Shown one piece after another: positions 32,810-41,116 of a stretch of DNA of 64,000 nt. The stretch covers positions 32,655 to 96,654 of the forward strand of contig NZ_JBQKLI010000010.1 in the NCBI RefSeq assembly GCF_052116305.1. Reading direction: 5' to 3'. The translations under genes were made by a program, and so were the position numbers. Below the pieces are notes generated by a model, which was given only the letters and a program-made list of their open reading frames with translations, was not told the DNA's origin and searched no databases. The first letter of the stretch is position 1. Each line of letters opens with the position of its first letter. The stretch is from JBQKLI01 sp012798975 (GTDB lineage Bacteria; Bacillota; Clostridia; Tissierellales; Peptoniphilaceae).

Positions 32810-34474
32810 GTGTCAAGAAAACCGAATAAATTAAAAGTAATCCCATTGGGAGGACTAAAAGAAATCGGGAAAAATATGACTGTAGTTGAATATAAAGAAG
32901 ATATCATTATAGTGGACTGCGGAATGACTTTCCCGGATGAGGACATGTTGGGAGTAGATATTGTCATTCCCGACATCAGTTATTTAGAAAAAAACAAAGA
33001 TAAAATTAGAGGTATAGTAGTAACCCATGGACATGAGGATCACGTAGGAGCGATTCCTTATGTATTAAAAAAATTAGATATCCCTGTATACGGTACAAGA
33101 CTTACTATGGGACTTTTAGGGAATAAAATAAAGGAACATAATCTCAGCAAAAATTGTCTTCATGTTGTAGATAAAGGTGCAAGCATCAAACTGGGTGTAT
33201 TTAAAATCGATTTTATTCAAGCCAGCCACAGCATACCGGATGCTGTAAGTTTTGCAATTCATACTCCTATGGGAGTACTGATTTTTACAGGTGATTTTAA
33301 GATCGATTATACTCCGATAGATGGGGATAAAATGGATTTAAACAGACTTGCAGCTCTTGGCTCAAAGGGAGTTTTAGCTTTATTCGCAGACAGTACAAAT
33401 GTTGAAAGAGAAGGCTATACTTTAAGTGAAAGCACTGTAGGGGAAACCTTTAAGGAATTATTTGCTAAAGCTTCAGATCGAATAGTAGTTGCAACCTTTG
33501 CCTCGAATGTTCATAGAATCCAGCAGATCATTTCTGCAGCTGAAGAAAATGGAAGAAAAGTAGCGTTGTCTGGCCGTTCAATGTTAAATACCGTTTCTGT
33601 TGCTACAGATTTGAATTATCTGAAAGTAAAGCCAGAAACGTTTATTGATATCAATGAAATTAATAATTATGAAGATCATGAGATTTGTCTGCTTACTACA
33701 GGCAGCCAAGGAGAACCTATGAGTGCTATGACTCGTATGGCTTATGGAGATCATAGAAAGGTGCATTTAGTTCCTTCAGATACGGTAATCATTTCTGCTT
33801 CTCCTATTCCGGGAAATGAGAAAACAGTATATGGTGTTATTAATAAACTGACGGAAATCGGAGTTAAAGTAATATACCAATCTTTGGCAGATGTTCATGT
33901 GTCCGGTCATGCTTGTCAGGAAGAACTGAAATTGATCCATAGTCTTGTTCAGCCGAAATATTTTATACCGGTGCATGGCGAAGCGAGACATTTAAAAATT
34001 CATAAAAATCTAGCTATGAAATTAGGAATGGATGAAGATTCAATATTTGTTGCAGAAAATGGAAATACAATTGAATTCACTTCAAAAACTGCAAAACTCG
34101 TTGAAACAAGTTTCGCTGACAATGTTTTAGTAGATGGATTAGGTGTGGGCGATGTCGGGAATGTAGTTTTAAGAGATCGTAAACATCTTTCTGAAGACGG
34201 TTTGATCGTCGTGGTTGTTACGGTTAATAAAGATAAAAAAGAAGTGGTAGCAGGTCCGGATATCATCTCGAGAGGATTTGTCTATGTAAAAGAACATACT
34301 GATCTTATGGATGAAGCAAGAGCAGTTGTAGCTAAGGTATTAGACGACTGCAGCCAAAAGCAGATAAGAGACTGGAGCACTATTAAGTATAAAATCAGAG
34401 GTGCTTTAAAGTCCTTTGTATTTACAGAAATCAAACGAAATCCAATGATTCTGCCGATAATAGTAGAAGTATAG
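32810..34474 (+). CDS. rnj: Ribonuclease J
   Basis: A 554-residue metallo-beta-lactamase/beta-CASP ribonuclease with 5'-3' exo- and endonuclease activity in mRNA decay and rRNA maturation. The zinc motif THGHEDHVGAIPY is near residue 70, GDFKIDYTP and DSTNVEREGYTLSE follow, and the beta-CASP part holds GSQGEP and VSGHACQEELKL with PVHGE. Length matches RNase J1. The start is GTG at 32810 with AAGGAG upstream; the frame is open further upstream inside fur but without RBS. It closes the operon that begins with the AI-2E-type permease. Confidence 0.95.
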   Translation: MSRKPNKLKVIPLGGLKEIGKNMTVVEYKEDIIIVDCGMTFPDEDMLGVDIVIPDISYLEKNKDKIRGIVVTHGHEDHVGAIPYVLKKLDIPVYGTRLTMGLLGNKIKEHNLSKNCLHVVDKGASIKLGVFKIDFIQASHSIPDAVSFAIHTPMGVLIFTGDFKIDYTPIDGDKMDLNRLAALGSKGVLALFADSTNVEREGYTLSESTVGETFKELFAKASDRIVVATFASNVHRIQQIISAAEENGRKVALSGRSMLNTVSVATDLNYLKVKPETFIDINEINNYEDHEICLLTTGSQGEPMSAMTRMAYGDHRKVHLVPSDTVIISASPIPGNEKTVYGVINKLTEIGVKVIYQSLADVHVSGHACQEELKLIHSLVQPKYFIPVHGEARHLKIHKNLAMKLGMDEDSIFVAENGNTIEFTSKTAKLVETSFADNVLVDGLGVGDVGNVVLRDRKHLSEDGLIVVVVTVNKDKKEVVAGPDIISRGFVYVKEHTDLMDEARAVVAKVLDDCSQKQIRDWSTIKYKIRGALKSFVFTEIKRNPMILPIIVEV

Positions 34475-34476
34475 TA

Positions 34477-34507
34477 GAAAAGCTTAGAGAAATTCTAAGC
34501 TTTTCTT
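34477..34507 (+). terminator. Terminator after rnj
   Basis: GAAAAGCTTAGA and TCTAAGCTTTTC form a 12-bp stem with a five-base loop; the T tail is broken (TTAAGTTTTT). Confidence 0.75.
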
Positions 34508-34528
34508 AAGTTTTTGCAAAGGTGAAAA

Positions 34529-35170
34529 ATGACAAATATTACAAAAGATTATATTACTGAATATATACAAGGATTAACAGAAACAAAAGATCCTCAGCTT
34601 TTAGAGATGGAAGAATATGCAAAAAAGCATTTTGTACCGATTATTGAGCCTGAAGTGGCCAGGTTTTTAGAGACTCTTGTCAAAATGAAAAAACCAAAGA
34701 AAATCCTCGAAATAGGAACAGCAATCGGCTACTCCGCTTTAATTATGTATAAAGCACAACCGGATTGTCATATTACAACTATAGAAATCAAAGATGAGAT
34801 GTATTATAAAGCCATAGAAAACTTTCAAAAAGCAGATGCGAGAGAACATATTCACTCTATTTGCGGAGATGGACTAGAGGCTGTCCGATTTTTGGAGGGT
34901 CCTTTCGATTTTGTTTTTTTAGACGCAGCAAAAGGCCATTATAAAGAATATTTTGATGAAGCTTTGCTGCGCTTAAACAGCGGAGGCGTAATTCTCTCTG
35001 ATAATATTTTATTTAGAGGGATGGTTGCATCAGATGATTTAGTAGAACATAGAAAAATAACGATCGTTCGCAGATTAAGGGAATATTTAACATATATCAC
35101 AAATCTTGAAGGAGTTTCTACTTCAATTATTCCGCTTGATGACGGAATGGCGATTACAATTAAAGATTAA
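34529..35170 (+). CDS. trmR: SAM-dependent O-methyltransferase, TrmR-like (tRNA 5-hydroxyuridine methyltransferase)
   Basis: A 213-residue class I methyltransferase of the O-methyltransferase 3 family. The SAM loop EIGTAIGYSALIM is near residue 63, the acidic partner in TIEIKDEM, and the metal-site segment FVFLDAAKGHYKEYF near residue 131. In Bacillus subtilis the orthologous YrrM (TrmR) methylates 5-hydroxyuridine at tRNA position 34 and lies next to the U32-family TrhP genes; the same pairing is seen here, which supports the call over a general catechol-type enzyme. RBS AAAGGTG. The next gene starts 13 bases after the stop. Confidence 0.78.
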   Translation: MTNITKDYITEYIQGLTETKDPQLLEMEEYAKKHFVPIIEPEVARFLETLVKMKKPKKILEIGTAIGYSALIMYKAQPDCHITTIEIKDEMYYKAIENFQKADAREHIHSICGDGLEAVRFLEGPFDFVFLDAAKGHYKEYFDEALLRLNSGGVILSDNILFRGMVASDDLVEHRKITIVRRLREYLTYITNLEGVSTSIIPLDDGMAITIKD

Positions 35171-35183
35171 AGAGGTGCAGATA

Positions 35184-36407
35184 TTGAAAAAAATTGAACT
35201 TTTAGCTCCTGCTGGAGATTTAGATAAACTAAAAATGGCCATAGATTACGGCGCAGACGCAATTTATTTGGCTGGGGAAGCCTATGGACTGCGAACTGCA
35301 TCGAAAAATTTCACAGATGAGAAGATGAAAGAAGCTGTAGAATATGTCCATGAACGAAATAAAAAAATATACGTAACAATGAATATTGTTCCCCATGACT
35401 TAGACTTAGTGGGAATCGAAGAATATGTCCAGAAATTAGTGAAACTTAAAATAGATGCACTGATTATATCTGATCCTGGAATATTTTCAGTGATAAAGGA
35501 TATTGCTCCAGAAATGGAAGTTCATTTATCCACTCAAGCTTCAGCAACGAACTCTTTAACCATAAAATTTTGGAAAGAATTGGGAATGAAGCGTATTGTT
35601 CTTGCACGGGAACTATCATTAGAAGAGATCAGAAAAATAAAAGATGCGGTACCAGATGTTGATTTAGAGGCTTTTGTCCATGGGGCAATGTGTATTTCTT
35701 ATTCAGGCAGATGCCTTTTGAGTAATTATATGACAGGAAGAGATGCAAATAGAGGCGATTGTGCACAAGCCTGCCGATGGAAGTATCGTCTTGTAGAAGA
35801 AAAAAGACCGAATGAGTATTATCCTATAGTAGAAGAAGATGGCGGCACCTTCATATTTAACTCAAAAGATTTATGTATGATTGAATATATCCCGCAGTTA
35901 ATAGAAAGCGGAATTGATTCTTTTAAAATCGAAGGAAGGGTTAAAAGCCAGTATTATGTTGCGACGGTAATTCGATCTTATAGAATAGCAATCGATGCAT
36001 ATTACAGAGGGGAATATACTGCTGAATTAGCACAAAGATTATTAAGTGAAATAAAGAAAGTCAGCTATCGTGATTTCACCCAAGGATTTTTCTTAAACAA
36101 ACCGACTGAAGAAGATCAATTATATGAGAACAGCTCCTATATCAGAGATTATGATTTTGTCGGAATAGTTCTCGATTATGATAAAGAGAAAAGAATGGCG
36201 AAGATTGAGCAGAGAAATCGAATTTTTAAAGGGGACGAGGTGGAAATATTCGGGCCTGAAGATGGTTTTAAAATTTGTAATATTTCCCAAATGATCAATG
36301 AAAAAGGCGAAGAAATCGAAGTGGCAAATCATGCTCGTGAAGTATTTTTTGTGCCTCTGGAAGAAGAGGTTAACAGAGGAGATTTGATAAGAAAAAAGAT
36401 ATCTTAA
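35184..36407 (+). CDS. U32 family protein, TrhP-like (tRNA wobble-uridine hydroxylation)
   Basis: A 407-residue U32-family protein. It begins KKIELLAPAGDLDKLKMAI, has FVHGAMCISYSGRCLLSNY with DANRGDCAQACRWKY supplying the conserved cysteines that probably hold an iron-sulfur cluster, and the signature KIEGRVKSQYYVATVIRSYR. Members once called collagenases are now known as TrhP/RlhA, which use prephenate to hydroxylate RNA uridine or cytidine. The TTG start at 35184 follows AGAGGTG at good spacing and matches the family N-terminus. Only one of the two Bacillus paralogues is present here. Directly downstream of the matching methyltransferase. Confidence 0.82.
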   Translation: MKKIELLAPAGDLDKLKMAIDYGADAIYLAGEAYGLRTASKNFTDEKMKEAVEYVHERNKKIYVTMNIVPHDLDLVGIEEYVQKLVKLKIDALIISDPGIFSVIKDIAPEMEVHLSTQASATNSLTIKFWKELGMKRIVLARELSLEEIRKIKDAVPDVDLEAFVHGAMCISYSGRCLLSNYMTGRDANRGDCAQACRWKYRLVEEKRPNEYYPIVEEDGGTFIFNSKDLCMIEYIPQLIESGIDSFKIEGRVKSQYYVATVIRSYRIAIDAYYRGEYTAELAQRLLSEIKKVSYRDFTQGFFLNKPTEEDQLYENSSYIRDYDFVGIVLDYDKEKRMAKIEQRNRIFKGDEVEIFGPEDGFKICNISQMINEKGEEIEVANHAREVFFVPLEEEVNRGDLIRKKIS

Positions 36408-36509
36408 GCACATAGAAATCAACCCTTTTGAAGCCGCCTCATTCGTTTTCATCTATTATGATTTATGCTATTATAGTATTATATATGTTTATGGATGAGG
36501 TGATAGTAC

Positions 36510-37733
36510 TTGGAGAGACGAAGAACTGGAAAGATGAATTCAAAAAAAAGAAGAGTCTCGCCAAAGAGACAAAAGAGAAATCCTATCTTTAGGATAGCTG
36601 GATTAGTTCTAGCCGCTTTATTAATCTACAATTTATATATTCATTTCTACAAAAATAGATCGGCGACCTTAACAGTACCATCAACCTATAGTTCTATTAT
36701 CGACACGACAGCTTTGATTATACGGGATGAAGTTGTATATAACACAACGGGAGCCGTAAAAAATAATGATCAGAAAGTTTCAGTAGGTACGCCGATGGAA
36801 ACGAACGAAAATTATTCAAATACTACAGGGTATAATATCAAAGCATTAGAAAGCGAAATCAAAACCTTAGAAGAACTATTAGTAAGTTATGATGAAAACG
36901 AAATATCGCGCAAAGAATTAACAAAAGAGAATTTAGATGTACTTCTTCGAGAAATAGATCAGAACAATTTGATGAATGTCAATAACTGGTATTCGGAGAA
37001 TTTTAGAAACTTTAATTTAACGGAAGATCAAATATATGATCGTTTATCTCGATTAAAAATTCATCAAGATATCATTACAAAGCAAGGTAAAGATGTAGTC
37101 ACATTAAATACTGGCGAAATAGTCAATGGAATCGATTATTATGAAAGTGTTTTAAGTTATGATATCGTAAATGATATTGACAATGACTTTTTCTTTTCTG
37201 AAGCAGCGTTAGCTAAATTCCCGGAAAAAAAAGAAGGATATAAGGTTATAAACAACCTTAATTATATTTTACGCTTATCCGTTGGAAATAAAGATTTGTA
37301 CAAGTCTTATGAAATAGGTTCGCCTATAACAATTGCAATCGGCGACAATTCTTTTAAAGGAATTGTGAAGTCTTTAAGCATTGGAAAAGATTTCACACAA
37401 ATCAATGCGGTATTTGATGAAGGTTTTAATCACATAAAACGTGACAGATCCTTAAAGATGTCGATCATCAATTATGAGACAAATGCCTTTGAAGTATCGA
37501 AATCAGCCATATTAAAAAAAGAAGATCAAGACGGTGTTTTTGTTCGCGATGCCAGCGGTATAGTAATTTTCAAACCGATTCAGATTCTAAGCGAGAAGAA
37601 TAATAAATATGTGTTGGATGCAGGGAACGATGGTTTTATAAAAATAAAAGACAAAGAAATTAAAACGGTAGAGGCTTACGATGAAATACTTTTAAATCCA
37701 AAGGCCGTTCAGGAAGGAGAACTATTAAATTAG
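36510..37733 (+). CDS. HlyD-like membrane protein of the sepF locus
   Basis: A 407-residue protein with a very basic N-terminus (residues 1-24), one transmembrane helix (about 27-45), and an extracytoplasmic part. The start of that part, AALIIRDEVV-like (residues 65-80), and the closing barrel with GVFVRDASGIVIFKPIQIL resemble HlyD/membrane-fusion proteins, but it lacks the long coiled-coil hairpin and has no transporter partner nearby. This kind of gene is often found in front of yggS-sepF-yggT in Clostridia; the function is not known. The start is TTG at 36510 with GAGGTG upstream; ATG at 36534 is the alternative. Confidence 0.65.
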   Translation: MERRRTGKMNSKKRRVSPKRQKRNPIFRIAGLVLAALLIYNLYIHFYKNRSATLTVPSTYSSIIDTTALIIRDEVVYNTTGAVKNNDQKVSVGTPMETNENYSNTTGYNIKALESEIKTLEELLVSYDENEISRKELTKENLDVLLREIDQNNLMNVNNWYSENFRNFNLTEDQIYDRLSRLKIHQDIITKQGKDVVTLNTGEIVNGIDYYESVLSYDIVNDIDNDFFFSEAALAKFPEKKEGYKVINNLNYILRLSVGNKDLYKSYEIGSPITIAIGDNSFKGIVKSLSIGKDFTQINAVFDEGFNHIKRDRSLKMSIINYETNAFEVSKSAILKKEDQDGVFVRDASGIVIFKPIQILSEKNNKYVLDAGNDGFIKIKDKEIKTVEAYDEILLNPKAVQEGELLN

Positions 37734-37740
37734 TGATATT

Positions 37741-38439
37741 ATGACAATTTATAATAATTTAGATTTAATAAACAGGGATATTGAAGAGTTGCTGCAGCGT
37801 TTAGACCGGGAAAATGAGCCCTTTACATTAATTGCAGTATCTAAAACTGTAGATTGCGACAAAATTCAAGAAGCAATAGGATGGGGCATTACAGATATTG
37901 GAGAAAACAAAGTCCAAGAAATCCTTCGCAAAGAGAAAGAACTAGGCGATAGTGTCCGTATCCATATGATTGGTGCACTTCAGAGCAATAAAGTTAAAGA
38001 TGTAATAGATAAATCTGTGTTGATTCATTCGTTAGATAGAAATTCGCTGCTTAAAGAGATAGAAAAAAGAGGACGTCAAAAAGAGCAGATCGTCGATTGT
38101 CTGATAGAAATAAATCTTGGAGAAGAAGAAAGCAAAGCGGGTATTTATTTGGAAAATCTCGAAGAGTTTATTCAAAAAATTGAACATTGTAGTTTTGTTA
38201 GAATCAAAGGTCTTATGACGATTGCACCATTTTTTGAAGATACGGAGAAAGTAAGACCTATATTTAAAAAAATGAAAGAATTATATGATGATATTAATTC
38301 AAGAAAATTAAACAATTTTGATATGGAATATCTTTCTATGGGGATGAGCCATGATTTTAAAGTAGCGATAGAAGAAGGGTCTAATATGGTTCGAATTGGC
38401 ACATCCATATTTGGAGAAAGAGATTATAGTAAAAAATAG
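37741..38439 (+). CDS. yggS: YggS family pyridoxal phosphate homeostasis protein
   Basis: A 232-residue PLP-binding protein with the alanine-racemase N-terminal TIM-barrel fold. The PLP lysine is in LIAVSKTVD (about residue 35), GENKVQE and HMIGALQSNKVK follow, then LMTIAP, and the phosphate-binding end MGMSHDFKVAIEEGSNMVRIG. It buffers free PLP and has no known catalytic activity. RBS not obvious (GTGATATT). The gene starts seven bases after the HlyD-like gene and 11 bases before sepF, as in most Firmicutes. Confidence 0.93.
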   Translation: MTIYNNLDLINRDIEELLQRLDRENEPFTLIAVSKTVDCDKIQEAIGWGITDIGENKVQEILRKEKELGDSVRIHMIGALQSNKVKDVIDKSVLIHSLDRNSLLKEIEKRGRQKEQIVDCLIEINLGEEESKAGIYLENLEEFIQKIEHCSFVRIKGLMTIAPFFEDTEKVRPIFKKMKELYDDINSRKLNNFDMEYLSMGMSHDFKVAIEEGSNMVRIGTSIFGERDYSKK

Positions 38440-38450
38440 GGGGAGTTAGG

Positions 38451-38945
38451 ATGGCAAAGTTTACAAGCAAGGTTAAAGAATGGTTAGGTTTTGGTGATGA
38501 GTATAATGATGAATACTATGACGAGTATGAGGAATATCCTGAATACGACGACTATGAATCACCTTATAAAGAAGAAGCTGTAGAAGATAAAATGATTGAA
38601 GAAGATAAAAACAGCTATGATCGTATTAAGAGATCCAATATTGTTAATATTAAAGAAAATGCACAAGATAGAGTAAAAATTATTATACATGAACCAATTC
38701 ATTTTGATGATGCTCCTGCAGTTCTAGACGATATTTTATCCCGAAAAGTAGCCGTACTTAACCTAGAAATGCTTGAATTAGATAAAAAACGACAAATATT
38801 CGATTTTGTAAGCGGCGGCATCTACTCTTTAGATGGAAAAATCCAAAAAGTGACGAAAGACATATTCGTAATCGCTCCAAATGGAATAGATATTGATGGA
38901 AAAATCAAAGACCAAATACAAAGTAAAGGATTTTATCAGTTATAA
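38451..38945 (+). CDS. sepF: Cell division protein SepF
   Basis: A 164-residue protein. The N-terminal amphipathic helix MAKFTSKVKEWLGF inserts in the membrane, a Tyr/Asp/Glu-rich linker (about 17-40) follows, and the C-terminal SepF core has IIIHEPIHFDDAPAVLDDI and RQIFDFVSGGIYSLDG. SepF tethers FtsZ to the membrane and orders the ring; because no ftsA is next to ftsZ here, SepF may be a main anchor, though ftsA could lie elsewhere. RBS GGGGGAG. Third gene of the yggS cluster. Confidence 0.93.
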   Translation: MAKFTSKVKEWLGFGDEYNDEYYDEYEEYPEYDDYESPYKEEAVEDKMIEEDKNSYDRIKRSNIVNIKENAQDRVKIIIHEPIHFDDAPAVLDDILSRKVAVLNLEMLELDKKRQIFDFVSGGIYSLDGKIQKVTKDIFVIAPNGIDIDGKIKDQIQSKGFYQL

Positions 38946-38947
38946 GT

Positions 38948-39220
38948 ATGAATATTTATAGATTTGTTAGCGTTATATTCCGTATTATAAATTATGCGAT
39001 TCTAATCAGGATTCTGCTTTCTTGGATAAGACCGCCAATGGATAATCCTATTATCCGATATCTTTACGATTTCACAGAAATCTTTTTAGCACCGATGCGA
39101 AACTTTCTGCAATCTATAGGACTTAATAGAGGTATTATCGACTGGTCTCCTATCCTGACAGTACTAATCCTGTCATTTATCGAGCGAGGTGTAATAGAAT
39201 TATTAATAAGAGTACTTTAA
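38948..39220 (+). CDS. yggT: YggT family membrane protein
   Basis: A 90-residue membrane protein with two hydrophobic segments (about 4-25 and 65-88). Between them is the family signature SWIRPPMDNPIIRYLYDFTEI followed by PMRNFL. The role is unclear; relatives are linked to division, osmotic stress and protein translocation. It begins two bases after sepF, without a clear RBS, so translation is probably coupled. Its last codons overlap the likely 5' end of ylmH. Confidence 0.9.
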   Translation: MNIYRFVSVIFRIINYAILIRILLSWIRPPMDNPIIRYLYDFTEIFLAPMRNFLQSIGLNRGIIDWSPILTVLILSFIERGVIELLIRVL

Positions 39221-39981
39221 AAAATAGTATCATCGGCCACATTGCTGATCCGGAAATAAAAGAGACTATCGATTCGTTTATTGATAGTCTCGTTTTAGTA
39301 CTGAACAAGCCAATCGTAGTCTGCTCAGATTTTTTTAATCCCAAGGAACTGGAATATGCAGTTTCATTATTGAACAATCAGAAGATGGATTATATAAAGT
39401 ATGGCGGTTATGAAGGCTGTGAAAGAGCCGTTGTCTTAATGGGCGAATATTTAGAATCTAAAGATATTAGAGAAGAAGTCCAGATTGTTAAGATCAGCTG
39501 TTCCCAGGAGTTAACACATTCCTCTATTTTAGGATCTCTTTTGGGATTAGGTCTTGAGCGAAAAAAAATAGGCGATATTATAATAGATGAGAACACTGCA
39601 TATGTAGTATTAAAAAAAACAATTACAAATTTTATTATCCAGAATCTGGAAAAGGTCGGTAGAAATCGCGTGAAATTGGAAGTTTTCGAGGAAGAGATTC
39701 CAATAAAAGAAGATAGTACAATGGATAAAAAAGTTACCGTCAGTTCTATGAGAATCGATGTGCTTCTTTCTTCTGTTCTTCATATTTCGAGAGGCAAAGC
39801 CAACACTTTATTGCAGAAGGAATATGTCAAAGTCAATCATGAATTGATCAAGTCCAAGAACAAGATTCTTTCCAAAGGGGATATGATTTCTGTCCGAAAG
39901 CACGGTCGTTTTTATATAACGGAGGTTCTTGGGAAAAGCAGAAAAGATAAATTTATTCTTCTGATTAAAAAAATAGTATAG
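39202..39981 (+). CDS. ylmH: YlmH family RNA-binding protein (S4 domain), non-canonical start
   Basis: The full-length frame encodes about 259 residues, the usual YlmH size: an N-terminal helical part with HIADPEIKETIDSFI, then CSDFFNPKELEYAVSLL, the signature YGGYEGCERAVVLM, and a C-terminal S4 RNA-binding domain (MRIDVLLSSVLHISRGKA onward). YlmH binds ribosomes and has a role in rescue of stalled 50S-peptidyl-tRNA complexes. No ATG, GTG or TTG exists in frame before a TTG at 39370, which would cut off 56 conserved-looking residues. ATT at 39202 (or 39199), just after AGGTG at 39187-39191, is the most likely start. It overlaps yggT by 19 bp. Confidence 0.72.
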   Translation: MNKSTLKNSIIGHIADPEIKETIDSFIDSLVLVLNKPIVVCSDFFNPKELEYAVSLLNNQKMDYIKYGGYEGCERAVVLMGEYLESKDIREEVQIVKISCSQELTHSSILGSLLGLGLERKKIGDIIIDENTAYVVLKKTITNFIIQNLEKVGRNRVKLEVFEEEIPIKEDSTMDKKVTVSSMRIDVLLSSVLHISRGKANTLLQKEYVKVNHELIKSKNKILSKGDMISVRKHGRFYITEVLGKSRKDKFILLIKKIV

Positions 39982-39990
39982 GAGCAGATT

Positions 39991-40458
39991 ATGTTGCCAA
40001 TTGTCGTTGTAGCAGTTCTGATTATAGATCAGATTACGAAATATTTAGCAATCAATTTAAAAGACGGAAGAACCATTTCATTAATAGGAGACCATTTATC
40101 TCTTGTGTATCTTGAAAATAGAGGTGCAGCCTTCGGTATATTACAAAATCAGAAATGGTTTTTGATGGTTAGCTCAATTCTTATAATCGGCTATTTAGTT
40201 TATTTTTATTTAAAACACAAAGAGTCTTTAAACCTTCTTATGAGATTAGGGATAGGGTTAGTTTTGGGCGGTGCTGTTGGAAATATGATTGACAGAATAT
40301 TTAGAGGTTTTGTTGTTGATTTTATATCCTATCGTTTTCCAAACGGGTACGGGTTTCCGATTTTTAATATAGCAGATATGGCTGTAGTGATAGGATGTAT
40401 TGTTCTTATACTGTCATCGTTTCAAAAGGAGGAAAAAGAGAGTGGTAGAAATTGGTAA
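39991..40458 (+). CDS. lspA: Lipoprotein signal peptidase (signal peptidase II)
   Basis: A 155-residue membrane aspartyl protease with four hydrophobic segments that cleaves lipoprotein signals at the lipobox. The first landmark DQITKYLA is near residue 12, followed by LENRGAAFGI, the first catalytic Asp in GNMIDRIFRGFVVDFI and the second in FNIADMAVVIG. Length is typical. RBS GGAG. It overlaps ung by 17 bp. Its substrates in the window include the amino-acid receptor at 21664. Confidence 0.94.
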   Translation: MLPIVVVAVLIIDQITKYLAINLKDGRTISLIGDHLSLVYLENRGAAFGILQNQKWFLMVSSILIIGYLVYFYLKHKESLNLLMRLGIGLVLGGAVGNMIDRIFRGFVVDFISYRFPNGYGFPIFNIADMAVVIGCIVLILSSFQKEEKESGRNW

Positions 40459-41116
40459 TCAATGGGATGAACTCTTAAGAGAAGAGTGGAATAAAGAATA
40501 CTATCGTAAACTAAGGAAAAACTTAATTGAGGAATACCGTCACAATACTGTTTTTCCTGACAAAGAACTATTATTCGAAAGTTTAAAACGCGTCGATTAT
40601 GAGGATGTCAAAGTAGTAATTTTAGGGCAGGATCCATATCATGGTAAAGGCCAGGCTCATGGATTTAGTTTTTCAGTACTTCCGGGAACAAGAATTCCGC
40701 CTTCCCTTAGAAATGTTTATAAAGAGCTTCATGAAGATTTAGGCTGCAGCATTCCGAATAACGGTTATCTTATGAAATGGGCAGAACAAGGTGTTTTACT
40801 GCTTAACACCTCCTTAACAGTACGTGAAGGCCAAGCGAATTCCCATAAAGATTTAGGATGGCATATTTTAACGGATCGAATTATTGAACTGTTGGGCAGC
40901 AGAGAAAAAGAAATGGTATTTATTCTTTGGGGCAGAAACGCAATCAACAAAATTCCATTGATTAAAAACAAAAATCATCTTATTTTAAAGTCTGTTCATC
41001 CATCTCCTTTATCGGCTCATCGAGGATTTTTCGGAAGCAGACCCTTTTCAAAGACGAATCAATTTTTGATCCGGCATAAGGAAGAGCCCATAGATTGGCA
41101 AATAGAGAATATATAA
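40442..41116 (+). CDS. ung: Uracil-DNA glycosylase, family 1
   Basis: A 224-residue base-excision enzyme that removes uracil from DNA. The catalytic loop GQDPYHGKGQAHGFSFSV is near residue 60, the second motif is LLLNTSLTVREGQANSH, and the DNA-insertion loop is HPSPLSAHRGF near residue 185. The start is GTG at 40442 with AGGAGG nine bases upstream, inside lspA; this fits the family N-terminus better than the upstream frame. Length is normal. It overlaps the next gene by one base (TAATG). Confidence 0.94.
   Translation: MVEIGNQWDELLREEWNKEYYRKLRKNLIEEYRHNTVFPDKELLFESLKRVDYEDVKVVILGQDPYHGKGQAHGFSFSVLPGTRIPPSLRNVYKELHEDLGCSIPNNGYLMKWAEQGVLLLNTSLTVREGQANSHKDLGWHILTDRIIELLGSREKEMVFILWGRNAINKIPLIKNKNHLILKSVHPSPLSAHRGFFGSRPFSKTNQFLIRHKEEPIDWQIENI

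Noticed and set aside
35106..35183. U32 protein starting at 35106
   Set aside because: It would overlap the methyltransferase by 65 bases and adds residues not typical of the family; TTG at 35184 has AGAGGTG.
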